A stretch of DNA of 64,000 bases from Ypsolopha sequella (taxonomy: Eukaryota; Arthropoda; Insecta; Lepidoptera; Ypsolophidae): contig OW203988.1 of NCBI GenBank assembly GCA_934047225.1, positions 5,676,229 through 5,740,228 on the forward strand, written 5' to 3'. The notes beneath the pieces were generated by a model that was not told the DNA's origin, did no database searches, and saw only the letters and a program-made list of their open reading frames with translations. Numbering within the stretch: the stretch's first letter is position 1; every line of letters starts with the position of its first letter. Positions 22,235-34,081 of the stretch are shown in pieces. A program made the translations under genes and the position numbers.

Positions 22235-22440
22235 ATCGCCAGAAGCGTCGACCAGGCGCGAGGAAATTTCTTGGAAAAGTCGTCGCGCTTCTGGTCCCCA
22301 TGGCCCAAGAGTTTCTACTCCTAAAGGCACAAATATGTAGCTATCCCCTAAAGCTGCATATGTGCGCCTCTTGGAGGCCTCTGCTGCAGCGGCTGCCGAG
22401 CCAGCCCTAGTGGCGGTCGCATTGACGTGGGACGGGGCAG
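22235..22440 (-). pseudogene. Non-LTR retrotransposon C-terminal fragment
   Basis: Read leftward, a stop-free frame gives a Ala-rich stretch, then ALGDSYIFVPLGVETLGPWG and PEARRLFQEISSRLVDASGD. The PLxVETLGxWGxEAR motif is widespread in retrotransposon ORF C-termini. The frame is cut at the MITE. It is a different LINE from the one at 21775. Confidence 0.65.
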
Positions 22441-23429
22441 TGTATCCACAATAAAATGAATTCTCTTAAAAAATAACTTTATGTTCAATTTGCGTTTAAA
22501 GTTGCCTTGTATGATGTTATATTTTTGCGAACCCAAAACAGTATGAACGACCGTTTAGATATGCCAAACACATACAGATCTGACCACAGAACTATGATCT
22601 GACATGTCTGAAACGCGGAACATTTTGATTTCATAATTTCATTCTTTAACTATTAAGCGATCACGTATCCAAACCCATATTGTTTATACCGTTCATCATT
22701 GTCACAATCCAAGGAATCGAATTGCACTACTATTCTTCCCTCCTTGGCAAACTTTTATATGCTCTCATTTTAGCTACACTACATTTAAAACAAATGAATA
22801 TCGCAACAACTAAAACATTCTCTATTTGTTTCGAAAAACCTCGTGACAATGTGTAATTTTGTATATTATTCCGATGGAAAAAGCTCATATTGTTTTATGT
22901 GTATTACACGACACACACGAGACGTTGATTTGGGTCTTAGCCTTAAGATTGTGGTTGCCAAGTTTTTGCTCGAATCTATAAATTTAACATTTATTGGCAA
23001 CTTGCATTTTTTGGGACCTCTTAAGATACTCATCACCAGATTTTTGTCGGCAGGAGTCATGGTGTCGACGGTGGCGACCATCACGCCGCGCCTTTTTCAC
23101 GAGCGCCTGCGCTCATGGATCCAAAGTAGCCCCGACAAAAGTTGATCCCGAGAAATCGGAAGGTAAGGTCGTTTTGTATCTGGTTGCCCTGCCTCTCCGA
23201 TGCTCTTTTCCCATTAGATATGCTATTTCCTCTCCAAAACCCATATTATCCTTCCTTTACCTAACTTCCTTAGTTCCTACTATACCTTTCATTTCAACAG
23301 GGTCGTCCTTAGAAGCATCAGCTGGTTTTCATTTCAGCTGTTAGGCCTATCCTGAGCCGTAACCTGAGTTATACTCTGTAGTAGCCAGCGACGAGCTTGA
23401 AATAAAACTTGTCAAGACATTTTCGATAC
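22441..23429. other. 3' flank of the large gene, unassigned ORFs
   Basis: A minus-strand ORF starts with ATG at 23081 (MVATVDTMTPADKNLVMS) and stops at 22866. Plus-strand frames at 22843-23145 and 22994-23344 overlap it. None has a recognised domain. GC content rises at 23050-23130. I suspect a retroelement remnant but could not match one. Confidence 0.3.
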
Positions 23430-23439
23430 TTTATTTATT
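23430..23439 (-). terminator. Poly(A) signals of the large gene
   Basis: Two overlapping AATAAA hexamers (minus strand) lie about 210-220 bp past the stop at 23650, a plausible 3' UTR length. Confidence 0.5.
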
Positions 23440-23649
23440 AATTTTATACAAAGTTGAAGACCATCACCAACTGGTACAGTTTGGATTGTTACAGTTCCCT
23501 ATGATCTAAGGACTCTAAATTAGATACACGATTAAGCTACAAAGATAGTTATCATAATTAATATTCTAAACTACATTTACAAGCAATAATTTATTAGCAA
23601 GTAGAATACAGATCACATTTTACGTTAGGAGCTTACAAACTAGGATATA

Positions 23650-26600
23650 TTATTTCATTGACTTATTACTATTTAGACTATCGTAACAAGATTCTAAAAC
23701 TTCGAACTCTTCAAAAACCATCTCACCGAATTTTCCTGTCGTGGCTTTACTCTGATCTAAGTTCTCATTTACATAATAAAATTTCTTTTCGAAACTGTGG
23801 GGATCTTCAAGCTTGTCTGTTGGTGCAGCATTGTCGTGTGATTCTGCAGATTCGTTATCTTCCTTTACTAAGTTCTCTTTAGTTTCTTCTTTTATAGCCG
23901 TGACGATGGGTAGGGACTGCTGCGGTGCAACCATGACAGTTTTCTTGATTACTTCTTTTGGTTTCAAATTGATAGTAGGCTTTAGTGTTGCAGGTTCCTC
24001 TTTCTTCTCAAATGGAGTATTAACGATGCCTTTACTGTAGCTTTCAAGTCTACAGATCTTGTTCTTGACTGAATTTTCATCGTCATATACCAGTGGTGGG
24101 TCTTCAGTCCTTGGCTGCGATTTGCGGAATTTCTGTCTAGAGTTCTTGCTGTCGTCGGTTCCAGTGAGCTCTAGCCTACTGCTGCAACTATTTGATTTGA
24201 CAAGCTTGAATTTGAATCCAGGGAACACTTCGGTGCCTTTACTGTCTTCCTGGTTGCCGGAGTCTGAGGATGTGCTGGAGTTGTGTTGACGATCAGTTAC
24301 AATTTTCTTGTGCTTTTCTACAGACAAACACGAACATTTTTCGCCGCGGCATTTCGTTTGACACGAGTAACAATCTCTGCTGCAATTTTTCTGTAGGCCT
24401 TTTATTTCCTCCATAATTGCTTTCGTCATGGGGCTAAGAGTCGATCCTGGTTTTGAGTTCAACACTTTACCACCATAGTAGGTCACAGAAGTTCCACAAT
24501 CCCTTATCTTCTTTAGAATGTCTGGACTTACATATTGACTTTCGCAGCAAAAGTCGTGGTTTATGGAATCACAAAGATATTCGTCACTAGAACTGTAAGC
24601 ATTTTCTTTTAAATTTTTGTGTGAATATGGACTTAGTCCATCAGTTTCGTATTCGTTGTTGGAACTAAGATCTCCACTAGATACGCCGCTGGAAAGACTA
24701 GCATTGTCCCATTTTTTATTACCAAAGCTAGTATCAATGGTAAGTTGTCGAATGACTTTCTTTCTCACTCCAGCTTTATTTTTCGAGTCTTCGTTTATAT
24801 TTCTATATGACGTAGCTCGCCTCGTCAATCCTATTTCTTCAAGCAAGGGTGGATCTTGAGACATTGGACTTTTCATTTTCAGAGTATCCTCAAATAGGTT
24901 ACGCACTTTCTTCACCGTGTCTGGATTAGGAAGCTCCTCTTCTATGATTTCCTTGTTAACTCTGATTGGATGATAAAAGAAGTGTCTGCGAACAGCATTT
25001 TTCTTATCGTTTTGGGTGGCAGACATTTCATTCCTCTTCAGTAATGTCGCTGGTATTTTACCGATATCTGTGTTTGTAGATTTCCTTGGTGCTGGTTCGA
25101 CTTTAGTTCTCACAGGTTCTATGATAACAATGTTGTTATTTACCAAAAGTTCTTGGAAACTATAGTCTTGCAAATATTGTAATAGTCCATCAAACTGGGC
25201 TTCTTTACGGTAGTTTGCTATCATACTATTTTTGAATAACTCCGATTTCATTACTTTGTATCTCACATGATCAAATTCATCACATCCTTTTTCGTAGCCT
25301 TTAGCTTTGATCAATGTTGCTTGAGTTTTCTGATTTTGATTATCATCGCAACTCAATTCTACAATTTCGATTTCCGGAGTGTCTCTTGTCCATGCTTCGG
25401 CTTCTTTTTTACGAAGATCCATCTTAGATTTGTCATAAACGTTAGTTTCACATTCCTTTACAATTTTCCTTACTGCTGTCTCTTCTATTTCAGAATCGCT
25501 TTTAACTTTTTCAGTTTCGTCTTTCCATAGTTGTAGCTTAGTTTGACTTAGTTTTCTGATACTATCAACAATTTTAACACTTTCTATGGATTTAACTATG
25601 CTTCCGACAGATATTTCTGGTACACATTTTTCATCACCGACAGGTACTTGTTGTTCTTTGTTTTCTTTTTCTTTGTCTTCGTTGTCTTTACTAATATTGT
25701 CATTTAAATCTTTCAAATCTTCAGGTTTATTGACATCTTGTTTTATATTTTCCTTTGATTCTGGCGATTTGTCTATCAGCTTAGACCAATAATTCTTTAC
25801 GGAATGCAGTTTTTCCTGGTATTCAATATCCGTTTTGATTGCGTTATTAAGTTTTTCCTTCACACTACTCTCATTTTTGATGTCAACTGTTTCTTCTTTC
25901 TTTGGGACAGTGTCGGACTGAAATACTGTGTTGGTATTGTCATCTTTTGTTAAATTATCTTGTTTGTCTTCGGACGACAAGCTTAGCTTTCTGCTTTTGG
26001 AGTCGACGACTTGCAATATTTGAGGTCTCGTCATGTTTGTATTTATTTTCAAAGAGGAGTTCTCGACGGTAGTTTTGTTACCGTTATCCTTTATAATTAT
26101 TTTACCTGGAGGCTTTTCAAACTTGTGTTGTGCAAAAGCTATTTTGTCACTTGATGCCTTTTTGAGTTTTGGTAAATTGGTTTTGACAACTTTGTTGAGT
26201 TTGATAGTGATAAAAGGATCCTTTGGCGTACAGTAACTTGAAGTATCCACTGTGGCTATACTGGTTTTATTATCCTTTGGTTCTTTTTTTTCATCGATTT
26301 GTAGTCTATGAAATTTGATTTCAGTGCAAGGCTTTACAATATTTGCTAGTTTTATCAGTTCTAGCTTAGGCAGCTCTTGAGTTACTTTCTTATTGGTTTC
26401 ATAATTTTGGGTTAAGGGTGGGTCTATAACAATAGTCTGGTGTCCACTTAGAGGAACTATGGCGATGTTCGACTCAGCTGATGTTTTGAATGATTGGACA
26501 CGGTTTAATAAAGAGTTCGTTTTGTTGTCGTCAACGTATTGATTTTTAGGAATAGGTGGTTCGACTGCTTTGCTTAAGCTTCTTACAACAGTGCTGGGAC

Positions 26601-28339
26601 TTGGCAAACGAATATCACTCTCAGTTGGTTCGCGTTGTCGAAGTGAATAATGTTTTTTTACACCAGCAGTTCCCTTCTTCTCTTTTATAGTTGTATTTAT
26701 ATTACCGTTCGAAAGAGATTTTGATAAATGAACCTGAGGCCGATATACTGCGTTACTTATTTTCAAACTTTCAGATTTGGTAATTAACTTAGTATTTCGA
26801 ATTGTATTTTCAATTTCATTTATTTCCCTTTCGTTTTGCTGAGTATCTGCTCTGAAGTAATTCAAGTCTCTATCGTCCGCATTCGAACTTGCGATAGTGA
26901 TGATAGACTTAAGATCGTCTTCAAGTTTAGTAAAATTTTGAAGAATCTGTGGTTCTGAATATTCAGGCAGATATATGTTTGCAGTTTGAATACTTATTTG
27001 GTTATTACTATTTTGATTATGATTAACGTGAGTTTGGTTCAACTGACCGTAGGTGCTGCTTGCTTTATTTGATAGAATTTCTCGGAAGTTAGAATGTGCA
27101 ATCTCGTAAGTGTTTTCGCATGCAATATCTTCGGGATCTTCTTCTCTTAACTGAGCATCGATACGTTCTGATTTCCTTAAACACTTGCTGATATTAATGT
27201 CAGGGAGAGAATAATATTGATTTTCTATTAAGGTCGTTACAAAAGGTTCCGTGGTAATGTTCTTCGAAGACGCGGAATGTCGTTGGCTACTTCTAGTTGA
27301 ATAGTCGTCGCTCTCAATATATGTGTTGCTTATATAAACTTCACTACTTGGTTTTTTAGGTACCTCATTGAAAGCATTATGGTTAGTTAGTTTACTAAGA
27401 AATGAGTCCCTTCTCAAGTCTGCAAATGTTCTCTTTTTATTTACTTTCGTATATATAGGATCTACTTCTTTATTTTTCTCTGAATTAGTAGTATGTGATG
27501 CTACAGACTTGTTTTCTGGAAATTGTGCTTCGCAATATTCATCAATTTTCTCTGCGAGTGAGTTTGCTAAATACTCAAGCTTGTGTGACTTATCTGTTGA
27601 AGATGCTATCGATATAGAAATGTATGAGTTTATACTTTCAGGACTCGAAACAGTTTCATCGTTCTCGGATACTACTGATTGCACATCTGCTTCGTCGTTG
27701 GCTTCGGTAATCTTGATATCCACTTTTGATATGTTAGGCTGCTCTTCAGGTTCCGGCTGCTTATTGTTTAGTGATATTTCATCATAACAGTCCTTTTCGT
27801 TTGCTACGTCGTCATCGACTGGCTTATCTGTTTCGCTGTGTGTGATAGAAAGACTGTCGTTAGTAAATGATTTCGGAGTGTTGTTTTTGGATCTATCCCT
27901 TACTTCACTCTCTGTGTCAGGATCGTCAGTCGTTATGTATAACTGTTTACTGTCGTTAGGAGATACTACAGACCGCTCAGTTTCTGGAGAACTGTCTTTA
28001 TAACTTTTTTGTGCGTCAAAGTTGTAATGCTTGCGTATGTAGTTAGAGTCCAAGCTGTCTATTTCACTTGGGTTCCTAGAGTGGCCAATGCTATCTTCGG
28101 ACAGATTGGTTCGTTGTATATCATCGGCTAGATTTGGCCAGCTTCCGCTTACAGATCTAGATTGGATACTTTCAACTCTGGAAACTGCGTCTTCTTTGTC
28201 AGATTTGGTTTCAATGTTTTCAATGTGGTGATCGCTTTCTCTGTGCGCGTTTATGTCACCAAAACAAGAAGCAGTGCTGTCGATATAGATGCTTTCGAGA
28301 ACTTCCTCCTTCGTTTGGTACTTTGCACGTCCAGGCAAT
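23650..28339 (-). CDS. Large gene, terminal coding exon (4,690 nt)
   Basis: Acceptor TTTCAG at 28340-28345. The first base completes an Arg codon, followed by TTG CCT GGA. The stop TAA is at 23650-23652. An uninterrupted 1,562-codon frame in an AT-rich genome is far beyond chance. The apparent start TTG is an internal Leu, not an initiation codon. Confidence 0.95.
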
Positions 28340-29518
28340 CTGAAATGTGATGAAATACATTTTAAGTTCTGTCCGATGTACTGTAAACATTTTATTGTAC
28401 CTTACCTAACCTTCAAGAGTGAGAAAGTTGTAAGACATATCGCACAAGTGCATTTTTTTACAACATATATTTTATAATGTAACCTGTTGGCATGGCTTCC
28501 ACGTTATTTGTGAACAATAATGACATTTTATTAGAGACTAGCGGACGCCTCGCAGCGTTGCTCGCGTGGATCCCACTTCTCCCGAACAGATGTCTGTGTC
28601 GTACAAGGGAGTCAAAAAGTGCAGTCCAAATTTCATGTTCCTAGGTCCAGCCGTTTCGGTCTGGGCGTTGATAGATCAGTCAGTCAGTCAGTCAGGGTAT
28701 TCTATCATATACATATAGATAAAGATGTTAGAGTAACTTACCTGTCTTTAAAGCAGGGTTTATCGAACAATCGGGCGCGGGGTATCAGCTGAGATCTCTT
28801 GTTCTTGGCATGATTCTGTAACTGTAGGTCTGTGAAGGTTTCTTCTCTGATAACAGCCAAGCTTCTGCTGCGACGTAAGTTGGACCCTTCAGGCTCCTTA
28901 TGTTTACACAATCTTCCGTAGCTACCGTTGAACTCGGTGTCAGAATTTGAAAAGCGCTTCTGTAGTAGCTCTTCGGCTGCTTTAGATCGTGTCAAATGTT
29001 GATAGAACTCGTCTTGGGGCAGTTGCACCGGTAGCTTGTAATAATCAGCTAGTTTGCTCTGGTACTTCTCGTGTTTCTTGTGCTTGTTCTCACACAGTTC
29101 TTTTTCCTTGTCTTTATCCTTCTCCTTGCTCTTTGAGAGCTTTCTTTTCTTGGGACGTTCGTCTGTGCTCTTCTTGGATTCGAGTGTGCTACGTGGCCGG
29201 TCGAACTCTAAGGTTTCCGTTGGATTCTCGAAGTACTGAATGTCACCGACGGTGTCCGCTGCTGGCCTGTGATCGTCCTGACTTGACTTCCTCTCAACAA
29301 GTTCTCTGAGGCGACTTCTTGTAGAGCTTGTGTTCGAGGTGACGCTTTCCGGTCGCTTCTGCGGAATCTCTAGATTGGAGGACGATCTCCTAAAGAGGCT
29401 AGTCTTTATCGAGCCGAAGTCACCGTCGTCTTGACAAGAAGCCGCTGAGAAATTCTGCGTCCTTATCCGGTCTACGTGATTCTGGCTAGAATACGACGCG
29501 ACCGAGTCCACCGAGTGT
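23650..29518 (-). CDS. Large disordered protein, last two exons (unrecognised family)
   Basis: Two exons, 28742-29518 and 23650-28339, join in phase across a 402-bp GT-AG intron, creating the junction [17 protein letters not shown]. Together they encode about 1,820 residues without interruption, so the gene is real. The sequence is dominated by Ser, Asn, Lys, Glu and Asp and looks intrinsically disordered. Notable parts are a Lys-rich basic stretch in the first exon ([18 protein letters not shown]), several SSS/SxxS tracts that look like kinase targets, a six-cysteine cluster near residue 1330 of the second exon (C-x3-C-x2-C-x3-C-x4-C-x-C), and a C-terminus ending [14 protein letters not shown]. 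Ordered-looking islands include [18 protein letters not shown] and [14 protein letters not shown]. No catalytic domain was recognised. A cytoskeletal or signalling scaffold is only a guess. The first exon begins in phase 2 after an acceptor, so at least one upstream exon is missing. Confidence 0.93.
28541..28728 (+). mobile_element. Helitron-like fragment inside the large gene's intron
   Basis: ACTAGCGGACGCCTCGCAGC opens with the CTAG-type terminus. Inside, TTCATGTTCCTAGGTCCAGC and a (CAGT)n run match fragments near 16801 and 38720. It fills almost half of the 402-bp intron. Confidence 0.55.
28742..29518 (-). CDS. Large gene, penultimate coding exon (777 nt)
   Basis: Acceptor TTTCAG at 29519-29524 and donor GTAAGT at 28741. 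It starts with one base of a split codon, then [12 protein letters not shown]. It includes [28 protein letters not shown] and [18 protein letters not shown], which look like serine-phosphorylation or 14-3-3-type sites. No in-frame ATG lies at the exon start, so this is internal. Confidence 0.92.
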
Positions 29519-29524
29519 CTGAAA

Positions 29525-30410
29525 CGGAAAACATTATCTGATTAGCTGAAGATATCTGCGCTTTGGAGTTAAGATAATATTGTTTGTGTTTAAGATAACT
29601 TTAGCTTTGGGATGGGTTCTGTCTGAGTCATTGTTTGAGTTAATTACGTCAACTAATATTAGTGTAAGACTTAAAATGATGATAGCAACGTCGCACACCT
29701 TTATTTATGGATTCACGTGGTCTTATATGATGATCTAAACTAAACATTAGCAAGTGTCACTGTTTGTCGTATAGCGGAGTAGCATCGATTTAAGTGTTAT
29801 GTGTAGCTGAGTCTGACTAGATGTTGGCTAGCTGCCAGGCATCTGCTCAACGCAAGCACCACAAAAAACGACAAAATTTACAGATTCTTACATCTTTTCA
29901 CACTATTTGCCTAAAAAACATCAAAGATCAAATCTATGCGATTTTTAAATAATCACAAAGCGTATTTTACTTGCTAATACATTTATTGAGATTGAATTTT
30001 GCATAAGGAAATGCGTTTCAAATGATCGACTATCGATGTGCGTTTTGGATTGACATTTCGTTTACAATGTACCGGAAGACATGGTAATTTATGTTTAGAA
30101 CAGTCTAGTCGATCAAAGTACTGCGCCAATTGTATTTTAAAGTCAAACTAGAAAGATAATAAAAATATTGATGCGGCCAATAGCATTGTCTCTTCAATGG
30201 TATTTTTAACCGTTTGTAGACTTTTTTTTACTAAAACTGAATCTCCTGCGATAATCCCACTTCAGTGAAGAAACTAAGCGCCGCTGCAGATGACCAAATT
30301 ATCTCTCCTGCTGCGAAATAGTCGAGATATTCCCGCCATGAAATTATTCATCTCGAAACTTGCTTACTTAAGAAACAACAGGAACTTTATTAAGGGTGCA
30401 TATAAAGTCA
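29525..30410. other. Upstream intron or flank of the large gene
   Basis: I looked for a phase-2 upstream exon on the minus strand and did not find a convincing one. AT-rich with no other feature. Confidence 0.4.
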
Positions 30411-30595
30411 GATTGAGCGCCTCATTTTGCATCAATCAGAACTTAACTACGAGCTCGTATCACGTTTGTTTTTGGTTTAAAATAGCGCGCTTTGAGCCGT
30501 GGCTGTTACGACCACCAACAAACACGCGCTCACGCAAAACTGAGCTTTTGTTTAATAACTTTGCTTCTAGATGAAATTATTAAAATATTCTAAGA
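30411..30595. repeat. Dispersed repeat, family F
   Basis: GATTGAGCGCCTCATTTTGC, AAAATAGCGCGCTTTGAGCC and GTGGCTGTTACGAC recur in the same orientation at 59105-59275. A 94-codon open frame here is explained by this repeat. Confidence 0.6.
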
Positions 30596-31279
30596 CACAC
30601 CTACGGGGTTAATTAGTCACTTATTTTTAGTGCAAATTTAAGGTCGTATGACTTGAGGAAGGCACCTTAACGCTTGAAAAACATGAAATTTAGAGGTCAC
30701 TTCGTAATTTTTTTTCTATCGAGCGAACGTAAAGCTATTGCGTTTTTGCTAAAACATGCCCATCACAAGTATAGTCTACTATATATATTATTTTTATTAA
30801 ACCGATCAACCAAGTTACGCAATGTGAAATAGTAATTTAAAGTTGTGCATTTGTCACTATATGGACCCCTAAGGAATCTCCTTCATGATTTAATTTGGAA
30901 TTGTTTGTGTGAAGTCGCTACACGGGCAGGATACTAATGAGGACTTGAATGTCGACTTGGCTGGATGGTTTGAATGTATGCCAAGACTCGTACTCATTCT
31001 TGGCGCCAAAATTCTTTGACCCTTGAATTAGAATTGTGAGACAAAAGATGGGCCACGCTTAGTCTTAACAAATCAATCAGAAAATTCTCTTCTATTTTCA
31101 CTAGCTCAACAATTTATTCGATACCTAATGGCCAGCTAGCCATAATTTGGTAATTCTTTCTATTAGCTACCTCTTTGAGATGGCCTACATAGTTTTTTGA
31201 CATCCTAACTAATCTGAAAAGGAAAAAAAGTACTCCCAAATTATAACGACATTTTGGCTGACCCATGGACTAACCCGCA
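30596..31279. other. Intergenic or intronic, nothing recognised
   Basis: No supported feature. Confidence 0.35.
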
Positions 31280-31437
31280 GGGTTATTACGTATCTTGCAA
31301 ACAATAAGCAATCGACAAAAACTACGCAGTTGCTGTGTCAAAAGTCACTTTCTTAATAAGAAAAGTGACTTTTGACACATTAATTGCACAATTTTTGTCG
31401 ATTGCTTACTGTTTGCAAGATATGCAATAATAAGCCA
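31280..31437. repeat. Long hairpin 1 of a cluster (158 bp)
   Basis: ATCTTGCAAACAATAAGCAA and ATCGACAAAAA, then TGTGTCAAAAGTCACTTTCT, are mirrored on the right. The loop is only a few bases (AATAAG). Mismatches are few. Confidence 0.75.
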
Positions 31438-31468
31438 TCCGGTTGGTTGTTCTTTGGTGACATTAACG

Positions 31469-31602
31469 GTGTTACTACAAAACGGTGTTTAACTTTAGAC
31501 AGTGTTTAAATCTGTTGCTGTCACTTTTTACGATATGAAAGAAAAGGCGACAACAACAGATTTAAACACTGTCTAAAGTTAAACACCGTTTTGTGGTAAC
31601 AC
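31469..31602. repeat. Long hairpin 2 (134 bp)
   Basis: GTGTTACTACAAAACGGTGT, TTAACTTTAGACAGTG and TTTAAATCTGTTG pair with the right half over about 50 bp with one mismatch. It lies 31 bp from hairpin 1. Confidence 0.78.
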
Positions 31603-31808
31603 AGTAAATGTTTATGAGAACCTTTACGACCTGGAATAGGAAATAACTTTTTATTTGAGTATTCATTCGAATAAAAAAAAAACCACACGCATCGCAGACC
31701 AGAATAAAACACGACGCACTCTTCTATTTTTAAATGGAGACTTGCCGCTTGTTATTGAAGTAGCCAAAACGAAACTAGTGTAAATTAGAGTGTTCTAGTG
31801 TGTTCTAA

Positions 31809-31935
31809 GGGCCTATTTCACCACTTCCAGATAAGTGATATCCAGAAGATAAGTTTAAAAATGGAACACATTTTGTATGCGTTATATGTCACATATAACT
31901 ATCAGGCACTTATCTGGAAGTGGTGAAACAGGCCC
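31809..31935. mobile_element. PIF/Harbinger-type MITE, copy 2 (127 bp)
   Basis: Inverted copy of 22105-22231, 126 of 127 bases identical by eye (GGGCCTA versus GGGCCTG at position 7). TAA duplications at 31806-31808 and 31936-31938. Confidence 0.87.
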
Positions 31936-31939
31936 TAAG

Positions 31940-33079
31940 TGAAATAATAAACGAAAGCATAACAATGTATTTGGACTGCAGTTGAAGAAATGTTGACTTA
32001 TTTGATTTTGTTTACCTTCTGAATAAGGTTGTGTTAAGAGTATGGCAAACAAGACATGTGTGTGTAATTTTCTGGCCTATCGTTACAATATTTGCTGGGA
32101 ATGATTACCCGCTTATTGATTTCAGTGTCGTAACGTTCTCATAAAAGGATGCGGTATTTAAAGTATTCAAAGTTGGAATTTTCTTCTACAGACAAATTCA
32201 GTTTTGAATAGTTTTGCTTCGGAAACGCGAATTTACGATGAAAGTTACACCAACCCTAAGCTTCGATAATTTTAACGTATACCTAATGGAAATAATGGAT
32301 GTAGCTGAAAATCAGCGCTATCTAATATCTTTTTTGTTTGGTAGCACATAGCTACATCCATTTATCAGGGTAATTCTATTTCTTTTTTTTTTCGTTACAT
32401 AGTTTTTTTTCTTTTACAGTGTATATACTTTAAAATCTTTGTTTATGTCGTATTTTTTTACCTTGATAATAAAGCTTTTTTTCTTTCTTTCTTTCAAATT
32501 CTAAAGCAAATAAAAAAAAAATACAATGTCCTCTTGATCCTGCAGAATCAGTTAACTTAACATGAACTTCTAGCCTATCTTTTAATTAATTTATTTTATT
32601 TTATTTATTTATTTACACACATACAGTTGCACAAGTATATTTAAATATACACTACTTAAACCCTTAGGGGTTTGTTTGGCTGCGATTAGAATCTACCACA
32701 TAAGGAAATTAATTAATCTAAGTCAATACATAGTTATGTTTTATGTTATATTAAGTGTTCATAATACGATTTTATCTTAGTGGGTAGGTCAAAGGATAAT
32801 AAGTACTGGCTTAGAGTAAATTAAGAAAATCATGTGACCCTTGAAACATAACGTCAAACAAACATTTTAATGGTTTAAAAAAACCACAGGTAATTTATAG
32901 AACACACTTATTAGTATATAACAGGATGTCTCTAATTTTCCGCCGCGACCGCCCCATGAATCTCAACTTGGAACAATGCTGTGCAAAACGGAAGTGTCGG
33001 TATTACACGAGACTAAATTTGTTTCCTTTTTTTTTAAATATTGTAATGTATGTGTCCCTGACGATGCACGTTATGAATA
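31940..33079. other. Intergenic; one small fold-back
   Basis: AATGGATGTAGCT (about 32295) and AGCTACATCCATT (about 32350) form an imperfect hairpin. TTTC microsatellites lie near 32480 and 32590. No gene. Confidence 0.4.
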
Positions 33080-33081
33080 TA

Positions 33082-33435
33082 CCGGGTGAATTTTTGAGAC
33101 GGGACAGTAAGGGCAGGTACCTTAACCGTTATAGTTACAGGAAAATGCATTTAGGAGACTATCCATACATTTTCAAGATATTCTGAACTGCATTTACAGA
33201 TTTTGGAAAAAATGTACAGTCAGCAAGAAAATGGTCATTTTAAACAAAAACTTTTTTTGATGCTAATCGATCCTGTTTCTTATAAGGATCAAAAGTCTCT
33301 ACTGGACCGACTGAGGTTTGAGTACTAGAAATGTCAGAAATCGCAAAAAGCTTAAAAAGCTCCTAAAAGCGTTTTCCTGTAACTATAACGGTTAAGATAC
33401 CTGCCCTTACTGTCCCGTCTCAAAAATTCACCCTG
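33082..33435. mobile_element. Mariner-type MITE with long TIRs (354 bp)
   Basis: The arms run about 70 bp: GGGTGAATTTTTGAGACGGG, ACAGTAAGGGCAGGTA and TTAACCGTTATAGTTACAGG, nearly identical on the two sides. It is flanked by TA on both sides (33080-33081 and 33436-33437), as for Tc1/mariner. No coding capacity. Confidence 0.8.
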
Positions 33436-33437
33436 TA

Positions 33438-33814
33438 TAATTGTATGTGTATGCAGAACACGACACGGTCCTTCAAGCATGATGGTCTTAGCATAATGTA
33501 TGCAATGGCATGTCCTAAAGTAAGACTACCTATATATACCTTTCAGCAACCGGAGAAACTACAAAATGATGTGAGGTTTTATTCCATATTAGGGAGCAGG
33601 GAATTCGGTCACCGTTCCACATAGAATTGGATTATGATGATTTTCGGACTGATTCCTTCACTTGTGCCGAAAGACCTCCCATCGTACCATTTAAGATTGG
33701 ATGTCATGTTCTGTGTCATATCTTTTGTATCTTTATTCTATTAAAGTAAAATTATGAAAATAAAAGACATGATTTTACTAAGTTTCTTGCCCTTCTTCTT
33801 AGCAAGACTAATCT
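33438..33814. other. Intergenic, nothing recognised
   Basis: No supported feature. Confidence 0.35.
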
Positions 33815-34081
33815 AATGGGCGGAGTTGGGCATATTTTTTTTATATGTTTTGCATTAAGTTTACCCATATTTATACTATTATTTATTGCTATATTTTTTA
33901 TTTAATTCAAGTGTATTATTTAATTACATTTTAGTAAACCGAACCATTTTTTTTGTGTATTTCCCCATATTATTATTTATTATATAAAACTATTAGAGAT
34001 AAATAATTTTATTAATAAGTGTATCTGATGTATATCTACTACATTACATAAATAAATATAAATTTATTTCATTTCATTTCA
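33815..34081 (+). mobile_element. Dispersed AT-rich retroposon-like repeat, family B
   Basis: Begins AATGGGCGGAGTTGGGCATA and ends in ATTTCATTTCATTTC. The same start and body are found inverted at 50396-50660, and the 3' half at 1574-1738. Its simple-sequence tail and defined 5' end suggest a SINE or LINE 3' fragment. Confidence 0.6.

Noticed and set aside
22866..23081. 71-codon minus-strand ORF as a gene
   Set aside because: Competing plus-strand frames are equally open and no domain, promoter or poly(A) signal supports it.
27368..27787. 139-codon plus-strand ORF
   Set aside because: Antisense to the large minus-strand exon and rich in reverse complements of its Ser/Glu codons, so it is a shadow.
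28989..29309. 106-codon plus-strand ORF
   Set aside because: Antisense shadow of the penultimate exon of the large gene.
30290..30574. 94-codon plus-strand ORF
   Set aside because: Its second half is a dispersed repeat also present at 59105-59275, where the frame is not kept.
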